Source: Crocinitomicaceae bacterium (GTDB lineage Bacteria; Bacteroidota; Bacteroidia; Flavobacteriales_D; Crocinitomicaceae). Taken from it: 64,000 bases of DNA. A program made the translations under genes and the position numbers. The notes beneath the pieces are model-generated. The model did no database searches, was not told the origin of the DNA, and saw only the letters and a list, made by a program, of their open reading frames with translations. The DNA lies in the NCBI GenBank assembly GCA_030727405.1, contig JANRBR010000039.1, forward strand, positions 62,001 to 126,000, read 5' to 3'. Of the stretch, positions 55,524 through 63,132 are shown piece after piece; positions within the stretch are counted from its first letter, which is position 1; every line of letters starts with the position of its first letter.

Positions 55524-56828
55524 ATGGGTTGCTCATCATGCAGTAGTGGCGGTGGAACACCAAATGGGTGCAAGAACAATGGTACTTGCAGTAGCGGTGG
55601 ATGTAATAAATTAGAAGTGTATGACTGGTTGGCAAATATTGCCTTACCTGCTGGACAATCAATCTATGATATCGTAGAAGTTCGGTTTAAAAATTCTAGA
55701 AAAGCATTTTACCGAAATGCTGGAAATTTATCCTTGCACATTGGTGATTTGGTTATTGTAGATACCGCACCAGGATACGACGTTGGTGTTGTTTCAGTTG
55801 TTGGAGAACTCGCACGAATTCAAGTGAAAAAGAAGGCTCCGAACTTCAAACCAATGGAGGCAAAAAAGATCATGCGGATTGCCAATCAAGAAGAAATCGA
55901 TAAATGGATTAAAGGAAGGTCTCTAGAAAAGGATTTGATGATCCAATCTAGAACGCTAGCGATGAACTTAAACCTCGACATGAAAATTTCCGATGTTGAG
56001 TACCAAGGTGATTTGAGTAAAGCAACCTTTTACTATACGGCAGAAGGAAGAGTTGATTTTCGTCAACTCATTAAAGACATGGCAGACAAATTCAAGGTAA
56101 GAATTGAAATGCGTCAAATTGGATCAAGGCAAGAATCTTCTCGTTTAGGCGGAATTGGTTCTTGTGGAAGGGAATTATGTTGTTCCACTTGGTTAACCGA
56201 TTTTCGTTCGGTTTCTACCTCAGCTGCACGTTACCAACAACTATCCCTGAATCCACAAAAATTAGCAGGACAATGCGGTAAGTTGAAATGCTGTTTGAAT
56301 TATGAATTGGACATGTATTTGGATGCCATTAAGTCCTTCCCGAAAACCGACACTAAATTACATACGGAGAAAGGAGATGCTTTTCACATCAAAACAGATG
56401 TATTCAAACGCATCATTTGGTTTGCATATCCTGGTGAAACAGGCATTATTGCTTTGAGTCCAGAGCGTGTTGCGGAAATAAAAAAACTCAACAAAGAAGG
56501 AGTTAAACCAAAAGATTTACTTGAATTCGTGAAAGTAGAAAAAGTGGTGGAAATTGGCTACCAAAATGTTGTTGGTCAAGACAGTCTGAACCGTTTTGAA
56601 AAAAGTTTTGCGAAGAAAAAACGACCGAATAATAAAAAGCGTCCAACTAATTCTGCGCAAGCAACGGCTAATCCTGGAGTTGTAAAACCCAACAATCCTC
56701 AAGGAGCGACTTCCCCAAATCCAAACAAGGGTAACAACGGACCGAAAAGACCTCCACATGCTGGGAATCCAAATAAAGGCAACAACCGAAATAATAATCC
56801 TCAAGGTAATAAAAATGCAGAGAGCTAG
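55524..56828 (+). CDS. ricT: Regulatory iron-sulfur complex subunit RicT (PSP1/YaaT)
   Basis: The N-terminus is Cys-rich (GCSSCSSGGG, GCKNNGTCSSGGCNK). The PSP1 domain follows (VEVRFKNSRKAFYRNAG near residue 50) with the conserved cysteine clusters GSCGRELCCSTWL and QCGKLKCCLNYELDMYLDAI that hold a [4Fe-4S] cluster in RicT. The last 60 residues are Asn/Pro/Lys low-complexity. RicT is a subunit of the RicAFT complex in Firmicutes; in Bacteroidota it is usually found alone beside gldH, as here. It overlaps gldH by 14 bases. A near-consensus box TAACTTTA lies at 55502-55509. Confidence 0.9.
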   Translation: MGCSSCSSGGGTPNGCKNNGTCSSGGCNKLEVYDWLANIALPAGQSIYDIVEVRFKNSRKAFYRNAGNLSLHIGDLVIVDTAPGYDVGVVSVVGELARIQVKKKAPNFKPMEAKKIMRIANQEEIDKWIKGRSLEKDLMIQSRTLAMNLNLDMKISDVEYQGDLSKATFYYTAEGRVDFRQLIKDMADKFKVRIEMRQIGSRQESSRLGGIGSCGRELCCSTWLTDFRSVSTSAARYQQLSLNPQKLAGQCGKLKCCLNYELDMYLDAIKSFPKTDTKLHTEKGDAFHIKTDVFKRIIWFAYPGETGIIALSPERVAEIKKLNKEGVKPKDLLEFVKVEKVVEIGYQNVVGQDSLNRFEKSFAKKKRPNNKKRPTNSAQATANPGVVKPNNPQGATSPNPNKGNNGPKRPPHAGNPNKGNNRNNNPQGNKNAES

Positions 56829-57276
56829 TTTATTGATCGTTTTATGTTTCGCGTTGTATTCGTGTAAAGAAGATTCTTTTTACACGAAATCCTTTGCGTT
56901 TTCAGATCAAGTTTGGAATCAAGATGTAAAACCGGTCTTCAAAGTAGACATTCAAGACACCAGCATCCTTTACGACTTCGTCGTAACCGTTCGTACAAGC
57001 ACGGACTATGCGTACAATAATCTATGGGTTTTTCTCAGTACGAAACCGCCACACGGACAAGAAGTTCGTGAACCATACGAGATCAAAACAACCTACCCCG
57101 ATGGCAACTGGATTGGTAAAAAAACGGGGACAATCGTTGAACATGAGCTCATCTTCAAGCGAAGAAAAGTTCCGTACAAGGGCATCTACACCTTTACCTT
57201 TGAGCAAGCAATCACCATGAAAAAAGTGGATGAAATACTGGACATTTCCATGGAAGTAAAACGAGCGGTAGAGTAA
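56815..57276 (+). CDS. gldH: Gliding-motility lipoprotein GldH
   Basis: The ATG at 56815 gives a 153-residue lipoprotein with lipobox ALYSCKED and the GldH pattern FAFSDQVWNQDVKPVFKVDI, YAYNNLWVFLSTKPPHGQEV and KRRKVPYKGIYTFTFEQAI. GldH is required for gliding and works with type IX components. It starts inside ricT by 14 bases, and the DUF6495-type gene starts 1 base after its stop, so translational coupling across three genes is likely. Confidence 0.9.
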   Translation: MQRASLLIVLCFALYSCKEDSFYTKSFAFSDQVWNQDVKPVFKVDIQDTSILYDFVVTVRTSTDYAYNNLWVFLSTKPPHGQEVREPYEIKTTYPDGNWIGKKTGTIVEHELIFKRRKVPYKGIYTFTFEQAITMKKVDEILDISMEVKRAVE

Positions 57277-57277
57277 G

Positions 57278-57754
57278 ATGCGTTTCAGACGTTTGACAAA
57301 AGAAGAATTGTTTGCTCTGGAAACAGAATTTAAACAATTTTTAATCATTCATGAACTTTATGATGAAGAATGGCGTGCACTCGCTGAGAACGATCCGAAT
57401 AAAGCCGAACAGTTTATTGAATTGTTTAGTGACCTCGTCTTACATGAAGTTTTTGATGAAGTCTCTTTCCTCGTTCATTTTACGAGTCATTTGGTTTCAT
57501 TCTTTGATTTAAGAGAATCCGTTCTCAAAGCATATCATATCAAGTACTTAGGACCCGAAACGATTGAAAATGAATCCGATTTAAAAACCATTTTAATGGA
57601 ACAATTCGATCAAATCGAGTTATTTAAAGGCGAAAAAGCCAGGAATAAGGAAAAAGCGGAAGAGGTTTACGAGTTGATCCGGAAAGGAAGCGAAATTTGC
57701 ACTGAATCTTTGTTTCAAGAATTCACGAGAATCTTTCAATCCATTAAAAAATAA
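57278..57754 (+). CDS. DUF6495-family protein
   Basis: A 158-residue helical protein (MRFRRLTKEELFALETEFKQ, IELFSDLVLHEVFDEVSFLV, FDLRESVLKAYHIKYLG and a charged helix to the end). I recognise it as the Bacteroidota DUF6495 family. It starts one base after gldH, so it belongs to the ricT-gldH transcript, but a motility role is not shown. Confidence 0.75.
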   Translation: MRFRRLTKEELFALETEFKQFLIIHELYDEEWRALAENDPNKAEQFIELFSDLVLHEVFDEVSFLVHFTSHLVSFFDLRESVLKAYHIKYLGPETIENESDLKTILMEQFDQIELFKGEKARNKEKAEEVYELIRKGSEICTESLFQEFTRIFQSIKK

Positions 57755-57771
57755 ATGGGAAAGCATCTTTT

Positions 57772-57803
57772 TTTGCATTTCTCCGTTTATAAACATAAAT
57801 TTG
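57772..57803 (+). promoter_or_regulatory. Promoter for the lipoprotein/GATase-like operon
   Basis: A -33 TTTG at 57772-57775 and a -7 TAAATTTG at 57796-57803 are 20 bases apart, a textbook Bacteroidota promoter. The leader to the ATG at 57833 is about 25 bases. Confidence 0.75.
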
Positions 57804-57832
57804 ACTATTAATTGCCTAAACCATTGTCAACT

Positions 57833-58483
57833 ATGAAAGCATTCAAGTTCGCTTTTCTTTCTCTTGCGTTCGTATCACTATTTAGTTCTTGTATTGAACA
57901 CGAAGTCATTCCACCACCAACAAACAACGTAGATCTTAACGCAAGTTTGGTTGGTTATGTGAATGGGACACAATTTGAATTAACACAAAATGTGAATGGC
58001 TACAAAGCAAGTACATCTGATACAGCTGTGGTTCTTACTTCCCCTACTTTATCTAAGGTGATTTATTCTTCAACGATTTATTCTACACAGAACGCACAAT
58101 CGTTGACCTTGACATTTGGAACATTGGACTATGATGCATCTGCGAATACGGAACCGACTTTAGCCATGTTCAATGATTGGAACATGACCAATTCAGGCAT
58201 TCCTGTTTTGTTCAAAGACCAAGCGACCATGGTGGCTCAAAGCGTTGATGGCGTTCAAGTGACTTACACCGACAATTCTGGAAAAGTTTGGTACTCTCGT
58301 GAGACAGATCCGGGACAAGTTGCAAATTTTACCATTTTGAAACAAGCATCAGATGGAACAGGAGACTATTCCCTATTTGAGGCAACGTTCTCATGTAAAG
58401 TTTGGTATGTTGACCCGCAAACAAGCGTTGAGTCATCTTTAGACATTACCAATGCCAAGTACCGCGCTTGGTTTAAAAGGTAG
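57833..58483 (+). CDS. Hypothetical lipoprotein
   Basis: A 216-residue predicted lipoprotein with lipobox LFSSC (C21) and an all-beta body: NASLVGYVNGTQFELTQNVN, KVIYSSTIYSTQNAQSLTLT, KVWYSRETDPGQVANFTILK, FEATFSCKVWYV. No named family recognised, though it has the layout of Bacteroidota DUF-type envelope lipoproteins. It is transcribed from a canonical promoter and is followed after 8 bases by the GATase-like gene. The TTG at 57812 is not used because it would place the lipobox too far in. Confidence 0.7.
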   Translation: MKAFKFAFLSLAFVSLFSSCIEHEVIPPPTNNVDLNASLVGYVNGTQFELTQNVNGYKASTSDTAVVLTSPTLSKVIYSSTIYSTQNAQSLTLTFGTLDYDASANTEPTLAMFNDWNMTNSGIPVLFKDQATMVAQSVDGVQVTYTDNSGKVWYSRETDPGQVANFTILKQASDGTGDYSLFEATFSCKVWYVDPQTSVESSLDITNAKYRAWFKR

Positions 58484-58491
58484 GATATCTG

Positions 58492-59190
58492 ATGAGTGAA
58501 GTTCTCAAAATAGCTATTATCGGCGATTATAACTTCACCTACAATTCGCATCATGCGACGAATTTATCATTGGACCACGCCTCGGATTTTCTTGAAATAG
58601 AGGTAAATTACTATTGGATAAAGATCAATGAGGCCATTCAACACAAACGTGTTTATTTTGAGCAATTTGATGGCATATGGATTGCACCTGGTCCATTTTT
58701 GAATCACTTCTTTCTTAATGGAGTTTTCAAGTTGGTTTTGAAATCAAATGCACCCGTTTTCCTTACAGGAGAAGCCTATAAATATTTCTTCGAGTACTTG
58801 ATTTCGACCCATCAATTAAATCCATACGGAGAAAAATTAATCTCCGATAATTTAATTGAAGGAAGTCAGTTTGAGCGTGTCACCATTTACCCCAAGACAA
58901 AAGAGTTCGAGAAACTTTATGAAAACTGCAATCAAACGGAGTTAAGTTCCTCACGTTTTAGCCTGTATCCTCAACTGATCGATCAATTAAATGGTTATTT
59001 AATTGATATTGAAGCTACGAATCAATTTGATGATCCAGAGATTGTTTCCTTGAGAAATCATCCCTTCTTTATCGCTTGTAGTTTTTGCCCACAGATTTCT
59101 TCCACAAGAGACTTGCCACATCCAATGATTTACACTTTTTTGAAAATGGCAAAGGAATTGTCCAAATCAGAGTTCAGTCAATTGATTTAG
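58492..59190 (+). CDS. CTP-synthase-like glutamine amidotransferase homologue, catalytic residues lost
   Basis: A 232-residue class I GATase-like protein resembling the C-terminal domain of CTP synthase and its stand-alone relatives: IAIIGDYNFTYNSHHATNLS at 7-26, HA at 29-30, FDGIWIAPGPFLNHFF at 59-74, and HPFFIACSFCPQISSTRDLP at 190-209 with HPMIYTFLKMA after it. The nucleophile elbow (GTCGG in family members) reads FLTGEAYKYFF at 90-100 and has no Cys; the catalytic HPE reads CPQ at 199-201. So it should not hydrolyse glutamine. It overlaps the convergent helicase gene by 24 bases. No in-frame TGA, so not a selenoprotein. Confidence 0.7.
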   Translation: MSEVLKIAIIGDYNFTYNSHHATNLSLDHASDFLEIEVNYYWIKINEAIQHKRVYFEQFDGIWIAPGPFLNHFFLNGVFKLVLKSNAPVFLTGEAYKYFFEYLISTHQLNPYGEKLISDNLIEGSQFERVTIYPKTKEFEKLYENCNQTELSSSRFSLYPQLIDQLNGYLIDIEATNQFDDPEIVSLRNHPFFIACSFCPQISSTRDLPHPMIYTFLKMAKELSKSEFSQLI

Positions 59191-62100
59191 CGCAGAATAA
59201 TACAGCAAACACCTTACCGATTTTTGAAAAATTTCTTCCAGTAATTTCGCATACCCTACGATTTGCTCCATGTGTTTTTGATCGGTTTTACCCGTTTTAA
59301 AATCAATGACGATGATTTCAGATGATTTCACAAACACCTTATCCGGTTTTTTGGATTCATTTTCTCCAGCGATTAAGACCTGTTCGTTGAGTGTTTTCTC
59401 AATTCCCAAAAGGTAATTTCCTTCCTCCATTTTTGCCCAAAATGCTTCTGCACATTGTTTCAGCCGATCGATGTTCTTTTGTTCAATCATTCCAGCTTTC
59501 GATAATTCCATCATGCAAGCATCAACCTCACTTGCGGAATGACAAACAGACATCAGTAAATGGAAATCATTTCCGAATTGTTTTTCGGTTAATTGCGTTT
59601 CATTTTCCTCTTGGAAAACTTTTCTAAAAACGATATCCGGATACCATAAACGCTGACTGAAATCATCCGGTTGATATAAATTTCCATCCGCTGTTCCCTT
59701 TTTTTTCTGAGCGCTCACCACACCAATTTGGATTACTCCATCATCAGACATGCCAAGATCCATGGCTAACAATTGGTCGTGCAGCATTTTTCCAAACGCT
59801 CCTTTTTCATGATAGTTCATGGCATACAACCTAGATTCTGGCCTGGTCATGCCGACGTAAAACAGGTTCATTTTATCCAGTAAAATCAATTCGTTTTCCT
59901 GCTGTGCAAACGCTTCCAACTCCGGTATATGCTGACTTTTCGATGGGAAAGTATAGAGGATTTTATCCCTTATTTGCATTAAAAACTTATTTTGTGAATT
60001 CATGGTTGTTTTGAAATCCATGTGTGGCAAAATCACCACTGGAAATTCAAGTCCTTTCGATTTGTGAATGGTCATGATTTTCAACGCAGATTGTGTATCA
60101 GGCATCTGCAAAGCAATTTTATCTTTTTGGGCATCGAAATAATCCAAGAAGTGGTGAATATCGGATTGACGCGCCAATTGAAAACCATAAATGACATCCA
60201 TGAAATGGTGTAAATACGGCTCCAAGGTTTCTTTCCAATTCATCATCTGAATGAATTTCTGCACAAGGTCATACACACTTTCATAGGTGGTAAAAAACTT
60301 GGATTCTCCTCCAAAATGGTCCGTTAAAAACCGAGTGTCATTGAAAATGCGCAAAGACTTTCCAGGCTCATTTATTGCCTCAAAATATGACAAGTAATCC
60401 GACGTTGTAAATGATGCATGCATGCGGAAAAACAATTCGGCAAAGCGTTTCATTTCCATCGTTTTCTTTGGAGAAGCACGGCGTCTAAGGTATGAGATGA
60501 TCAATTGAACGCGCAGGTCTTTTGCCACCAGTAACGAATCTTGAGAAACCACTTGGTAATTGCGTTCGGTGAGTCCAATCGCAAGGTCATTCCCGTGCTT
60601 GTTTGTTTCCGTTAAAATGCAAATATCACCGGGCTCAAATCCATCGGTTAAACACGCTTCTATGAAACCGATGACTTTTTCCAATTGCGTTTCTGGGTCT
60701 ATTTTTTCAGCAACTGATTCTATGTGAACGAACCCATTTTTCGCCTGCTGAGGCTGTTGTTTTAGTCCTTTATAAAAATGGGACATTGTAGCTGGTAAAC
60801 ACTGAGCAAGGCCCTCAAAAAGCTGGTTATTAAACTCCACGATTTCCTTCGCTGAACGGTAATTGGAAAACAAATCCCTTTTTGCTCCACGACTTTCTAG
60901 AAGTTTGCTTTTTTGAGCAATACTCGCATCATTTTCAGGATTAAAGATGGCTGGTAAGCTCACAAATTGTTCCGCAAGACCATTGTTAAATCGATAGATG
61001 GATTGCTTGGCATCACCAACGATCAAATTCCAGCGATTGTGGGCCAATGATTCCATCATTAACGGAATTAAATTGAGCCATTGCAAGCGTGAAGTATCTT
61101 GAAATTCATCCAAAAGGAAATGTTCAAAACGCACACCTAAACGTTCGTAGATATAGGGTGCTTCTTCGTCTCTAACCAGTTTGCTGATTAATTTATTGAA
61201 TTCAGAAATCCGAATGAGTTGCTCCTCATTCATCATGCTATTTAATTGATTTCCGACATGTTGCAATAATGCCATGTTAAAGAAATTCTTACGGTAAAGT
61301 TCGATCAAGTTGTATGAAGCTAAATCCCTTCGATAGCGTTCATTCAAACGCACGACATCGTGTTTTAAGCTCGTTGGGATGTCCAACTTAGAACCTTCCT
61401 CCATGAGGTCCATGAATTGATTGGGGAACAAATTCACCTTATCTGAACTGATCAAAGGGAATTCATTTACTACATTTAACTTCGTAAAGTTTTTTATTGT
61501 TCTCGATTTAAGAGGGACATCCTTTTCATTCAACCCCAAATGAAAGAATGCATCGTGCACACTTTTCGCTTCAGCTAGAAATGCAGATAGGATTTGATTT
61601 CGGTCTTCAAACAAGCGTTTATAATTGCCTTTCGTCAATTCAAGTCCTAACAACTCCTGTATTTTCTCCGAATTTTTCTCTTGGCTCAGCATAGAGGAAA
61701 ATTGAATCAATTGCGACCTAAAATTCCAACTATTGCCATCCTCTAGGTTTGCTTTCGCATATTGGTACATCCAATCGCTTAGGTCCTCTGAACCTGGTGT
61801 GCCTAATTGATTCATTAATAAATCGACAACGTCTTCGGTGACTTGTTTTTCATTTAAAATGACCTCGAAGTCCGCGGGTAGATCTAGGTCCCTAGAAAAA
61901 GATCGAATCAAGCGCAAATTAAATTTATCAATCGTTGACACATGAAAATCTTCGTAAGCATGTAAAATACCTTCCAAGGCTAAACGACTTCTTTTTGCCA
62001 ATTCTTCATTGGTTAAACCCGTTTGTCGTGCCAAATCAGTTTTCATATTGACAACCTTGGAATTCCCGGCATCTTCGTGTGCAATGCCATATAAAGTCGA

Positions 62101-62295
62101 TAGAATGCGCTCTTTCATCTCACTTGCCGCTTTATTCGTAAAGGTCATCGCGACAATGTTCTTGTATTTTCTTTTGTAGTTCGAATCCATCAAAAGGATG
62201 CTCAAGTATTCAAGGACCAATTGATGCGTTTTACCTGATCCTGCGGAAGCACTTAATATACTGAGTGGATGGATATTTCGATCAATTGTTTGCAT
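59167..62295 (-). CDS. RecB/AddA-like UvrD helicase-nuclease
   Basis: A superfamily 1 helicase of 1042 residues: Walker A SILSASAGSGKTHQLVLEYL at about 12-31, KNIVAMTFTNKAASEMKER, DEFQDTSRLQWLNLIPLMME, GDAKQSIYRFNNGLAEQFV, KIMTIHKSKGLEFPVVILPH and FYVGMTRPESRLYAM. The C-terminal end carries IVIDFKTGKTDQ, the PD-(D/E)XK RecB-nuclease motif. It probably processes double-strand ends with a partner (AddB/RecC-like) outside the window. The ATG at 62295 gives the usual short leader before Walker A; an upstream in-frame start at 62355 is possible. Confidence 0.9.
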   Translation of the reverse strand: MQTIDRNIHPLSILSASAGSGKTHQLVLEYLSILLMDSNYKRKYKNIVAMTFTNKAASEMKERILSTLYGIAHEDAGNSKVVNMKTDLARQTGLTNEELAKRSRLALEGILHAYEDFHVSTIDKFNLRLIRSFSRDLDLPADFEVILNEKQVTEDVVDLLMNQLGTPGSEDLSDWMYQYAKANLEDGNSWNFRSQLIQFSSMLSQEKNSEKIQELLGLELTKGNYKRLFEDRNQILSAFLAEAKSVHDAFFHLGLNEKDVPLKSRTIKNFTKLNVVNEFPLISSDKVNLFPNQFMDLMEEGSKLDIPTSLKHDVVRLNERYRRDLASYNLIELYRKNFFNMALLQHVGNQLNSMMNEEQLIRISEFNKLISKLVRDEEAPYIYERLGVRFEHFLLDEFQDTSRLQWLNLIPLMMESLAHNRWNLIVGDAKQSIYRFNNGLAEQFVSLPAIFNPENDASIAQKSKLLESRGAKRDLFSNYRSAKEIVEFNNQLFEGLAQCLPATMSHFYKGLKQQPQQAKNGFVHIESVAEKIDPETQLEKVIGFIEACLTDGFEPGDICILTETNKHGNDLAIGLTERNYQVVSQDSLLVAKDLRVQLIISYLRRRASPKKTMEMKRFAELFFRMHASFTTSDYLSYFEAINEPGKSLRIFNDTRFLTDHFGGESKFFTTYESVYDLVQKFIQMMNWKETLEPYLHHFMDVIYGFQLARQSDIHHFLDYFDAQKDKIALQMPDTQSALKIMTIHKSKGLEFPVVILPHMDFKTTMNSQNKFLMQIRDKILYTFPSKSQHIPELEAFAQQENELILLDKMNLFYVGMTRPESRLYAMNYHEKGAFGKMLHDQLLAMDLGMSDDGVIQIGVVSAQKKKGTADGNLYQPDDFSQRLWYPDIVFRKVFQEENETQLTEKQFGNDFHLLMSVCHSASEVDACMMELSKAGMIEQKNIDRLKQCAEAFWAKMEEGNYLLGIEKTLNEQVLIAGENESKKPDKVFVKSSEIIVIDFKTGKTDQKHMEQIVGYAKLLEEIFQKSVRCLLYYSALNQLTEL

Positions 62296-62373
62296 AGTTG
62301 AAGCTGATTTGACGAGCAAAAAATGGTTTTGAGTATTTTTTAAAATTAACAACAAAATTTGATTGATTTGGGT

Positions 62374-62381
62374 TAAATTTG
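62374..62381 (+). promoter_or_regulatory. Promoter -7 box for mbnP-mbnH
   Basis: TAAATTTG ends 4 bases before the mbnP ATG at 62386, predicting a leaderless mRNA. A TTTG at 62358-62361 is only 12 bases upstream, so the -33 element is unclear. Confidence 0.55.
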
Positions 62382-62385
62382 TTTA

Positions 62386-63132
62386 ATGAAAAAAATGACC
62401 CTTTTATTCTCTATGGCCTTATTGATTTGGGCTTGTGATCCAGAGAAACCGAAACCAGTAGACCCTGTCCCTGAAAAGGTCAAGGTTACATTGACTCCTG
62501 TGTATGGTTCTCAAACCTTTTACATGGATTCCGTTTATACGACGGCAGAAGGTTACAAGGTGAAATTCACCGAAGTAACGTGTTATTTTTCCCTCTTAAA
62601 AAATGGATCAAATGACTTGCTTCAAGCGGCTTTATTCAATTTTCGGGAAAACGGGAACGTTATTGTTAACCAAAATGGAGACCATACAAAATTTTCAAGC
62701 CTTCAAGGAAAAATTGGCGTTGATTCCAGTTTAAATCACCTGGATCCTTCCGCATTTCCAAATGAAAGTCCTTTGAATATCAGCAATGCAGGACCCATGC
62801 ATTGGGGTTGGAACCCAGGCTATATCTTTGTGAACCTTGAAGGAAAAGTAGATACCATCGTGGATGCTGTAAACAACCTCGACCTTAGTTTTAGTTTTCA
62901 CATCGGAACGGATGATTATTTACAATCCTTTGATTTCCCTAATGTAACTTGGCAAGATAAAGGAAATCATGTTTGGGAACTTCCCTTAAAATTAGATTTG
63001 TCGAACTTCCTGGCAAATCCAAATTCACCAATCAATTTAAAAACCGAACACCTCACACACACCGGTGCTGGACAAGAAACATTAACGCAAAAAGTCATAC
63101 AAAACTTTAAAAATGCTTTAACCGTCTATTGA
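62386..63132 (+). CDS. mbnP: MbnP-family copper-binding lipoprotein
   Basis: A 248-residue lipoprotein with lipobox LLIWACDPE (C17). The body matches the MbnP family: VTLTPVYGSQTFYMDSVYTT, VKFTEVTCYFSLL and the hallmark MHWGWNPGYIFVNLEGKV (M138, W140 and W142 by my count), then LSFSFHIGTDDYL and a C-terminal HLTHTGAGQET. In characterised MbnP proteins the diheme partner MbnH oxidises a Trp to kynurenine and so creates a copper site. The mbnH gene follows with a one-base overlap (TGATG). No methanobactin gene is visible, so this is the stand-alone MbnPH pair. Confidence 0.85.
   Translation: MKKMTLLFSMALLIWACDPEKPKPVDPVPEKVKVTLTPVYGSQTFYMDSVYTTAEGYKVKFTEVTCYFSLLKNGSNDLLQAALFNFRENGNVIVNQNGDHTKFSSLQGKIGVDSSLNHLDPSAFPNESPLNISNAGPMHWGWNPGYIFVNLEGKVDTIVDAVNNLDLSFSFHIGTDDYLQSFDFPNVTWQDKGNHVWELPLKLDLSNFLANPNSPINLKTEHLTHTGAGQETLTQKVIQNFKNALTVY

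Noticed and set aside
58492-59190. Selenoprotein version of the GATase-like protein
   Set aside because: Some relatives of the CTP-synthase C-terminal family are selenoproteins, but there is no in-frame TGA here and the nucleophile position is not Cys.
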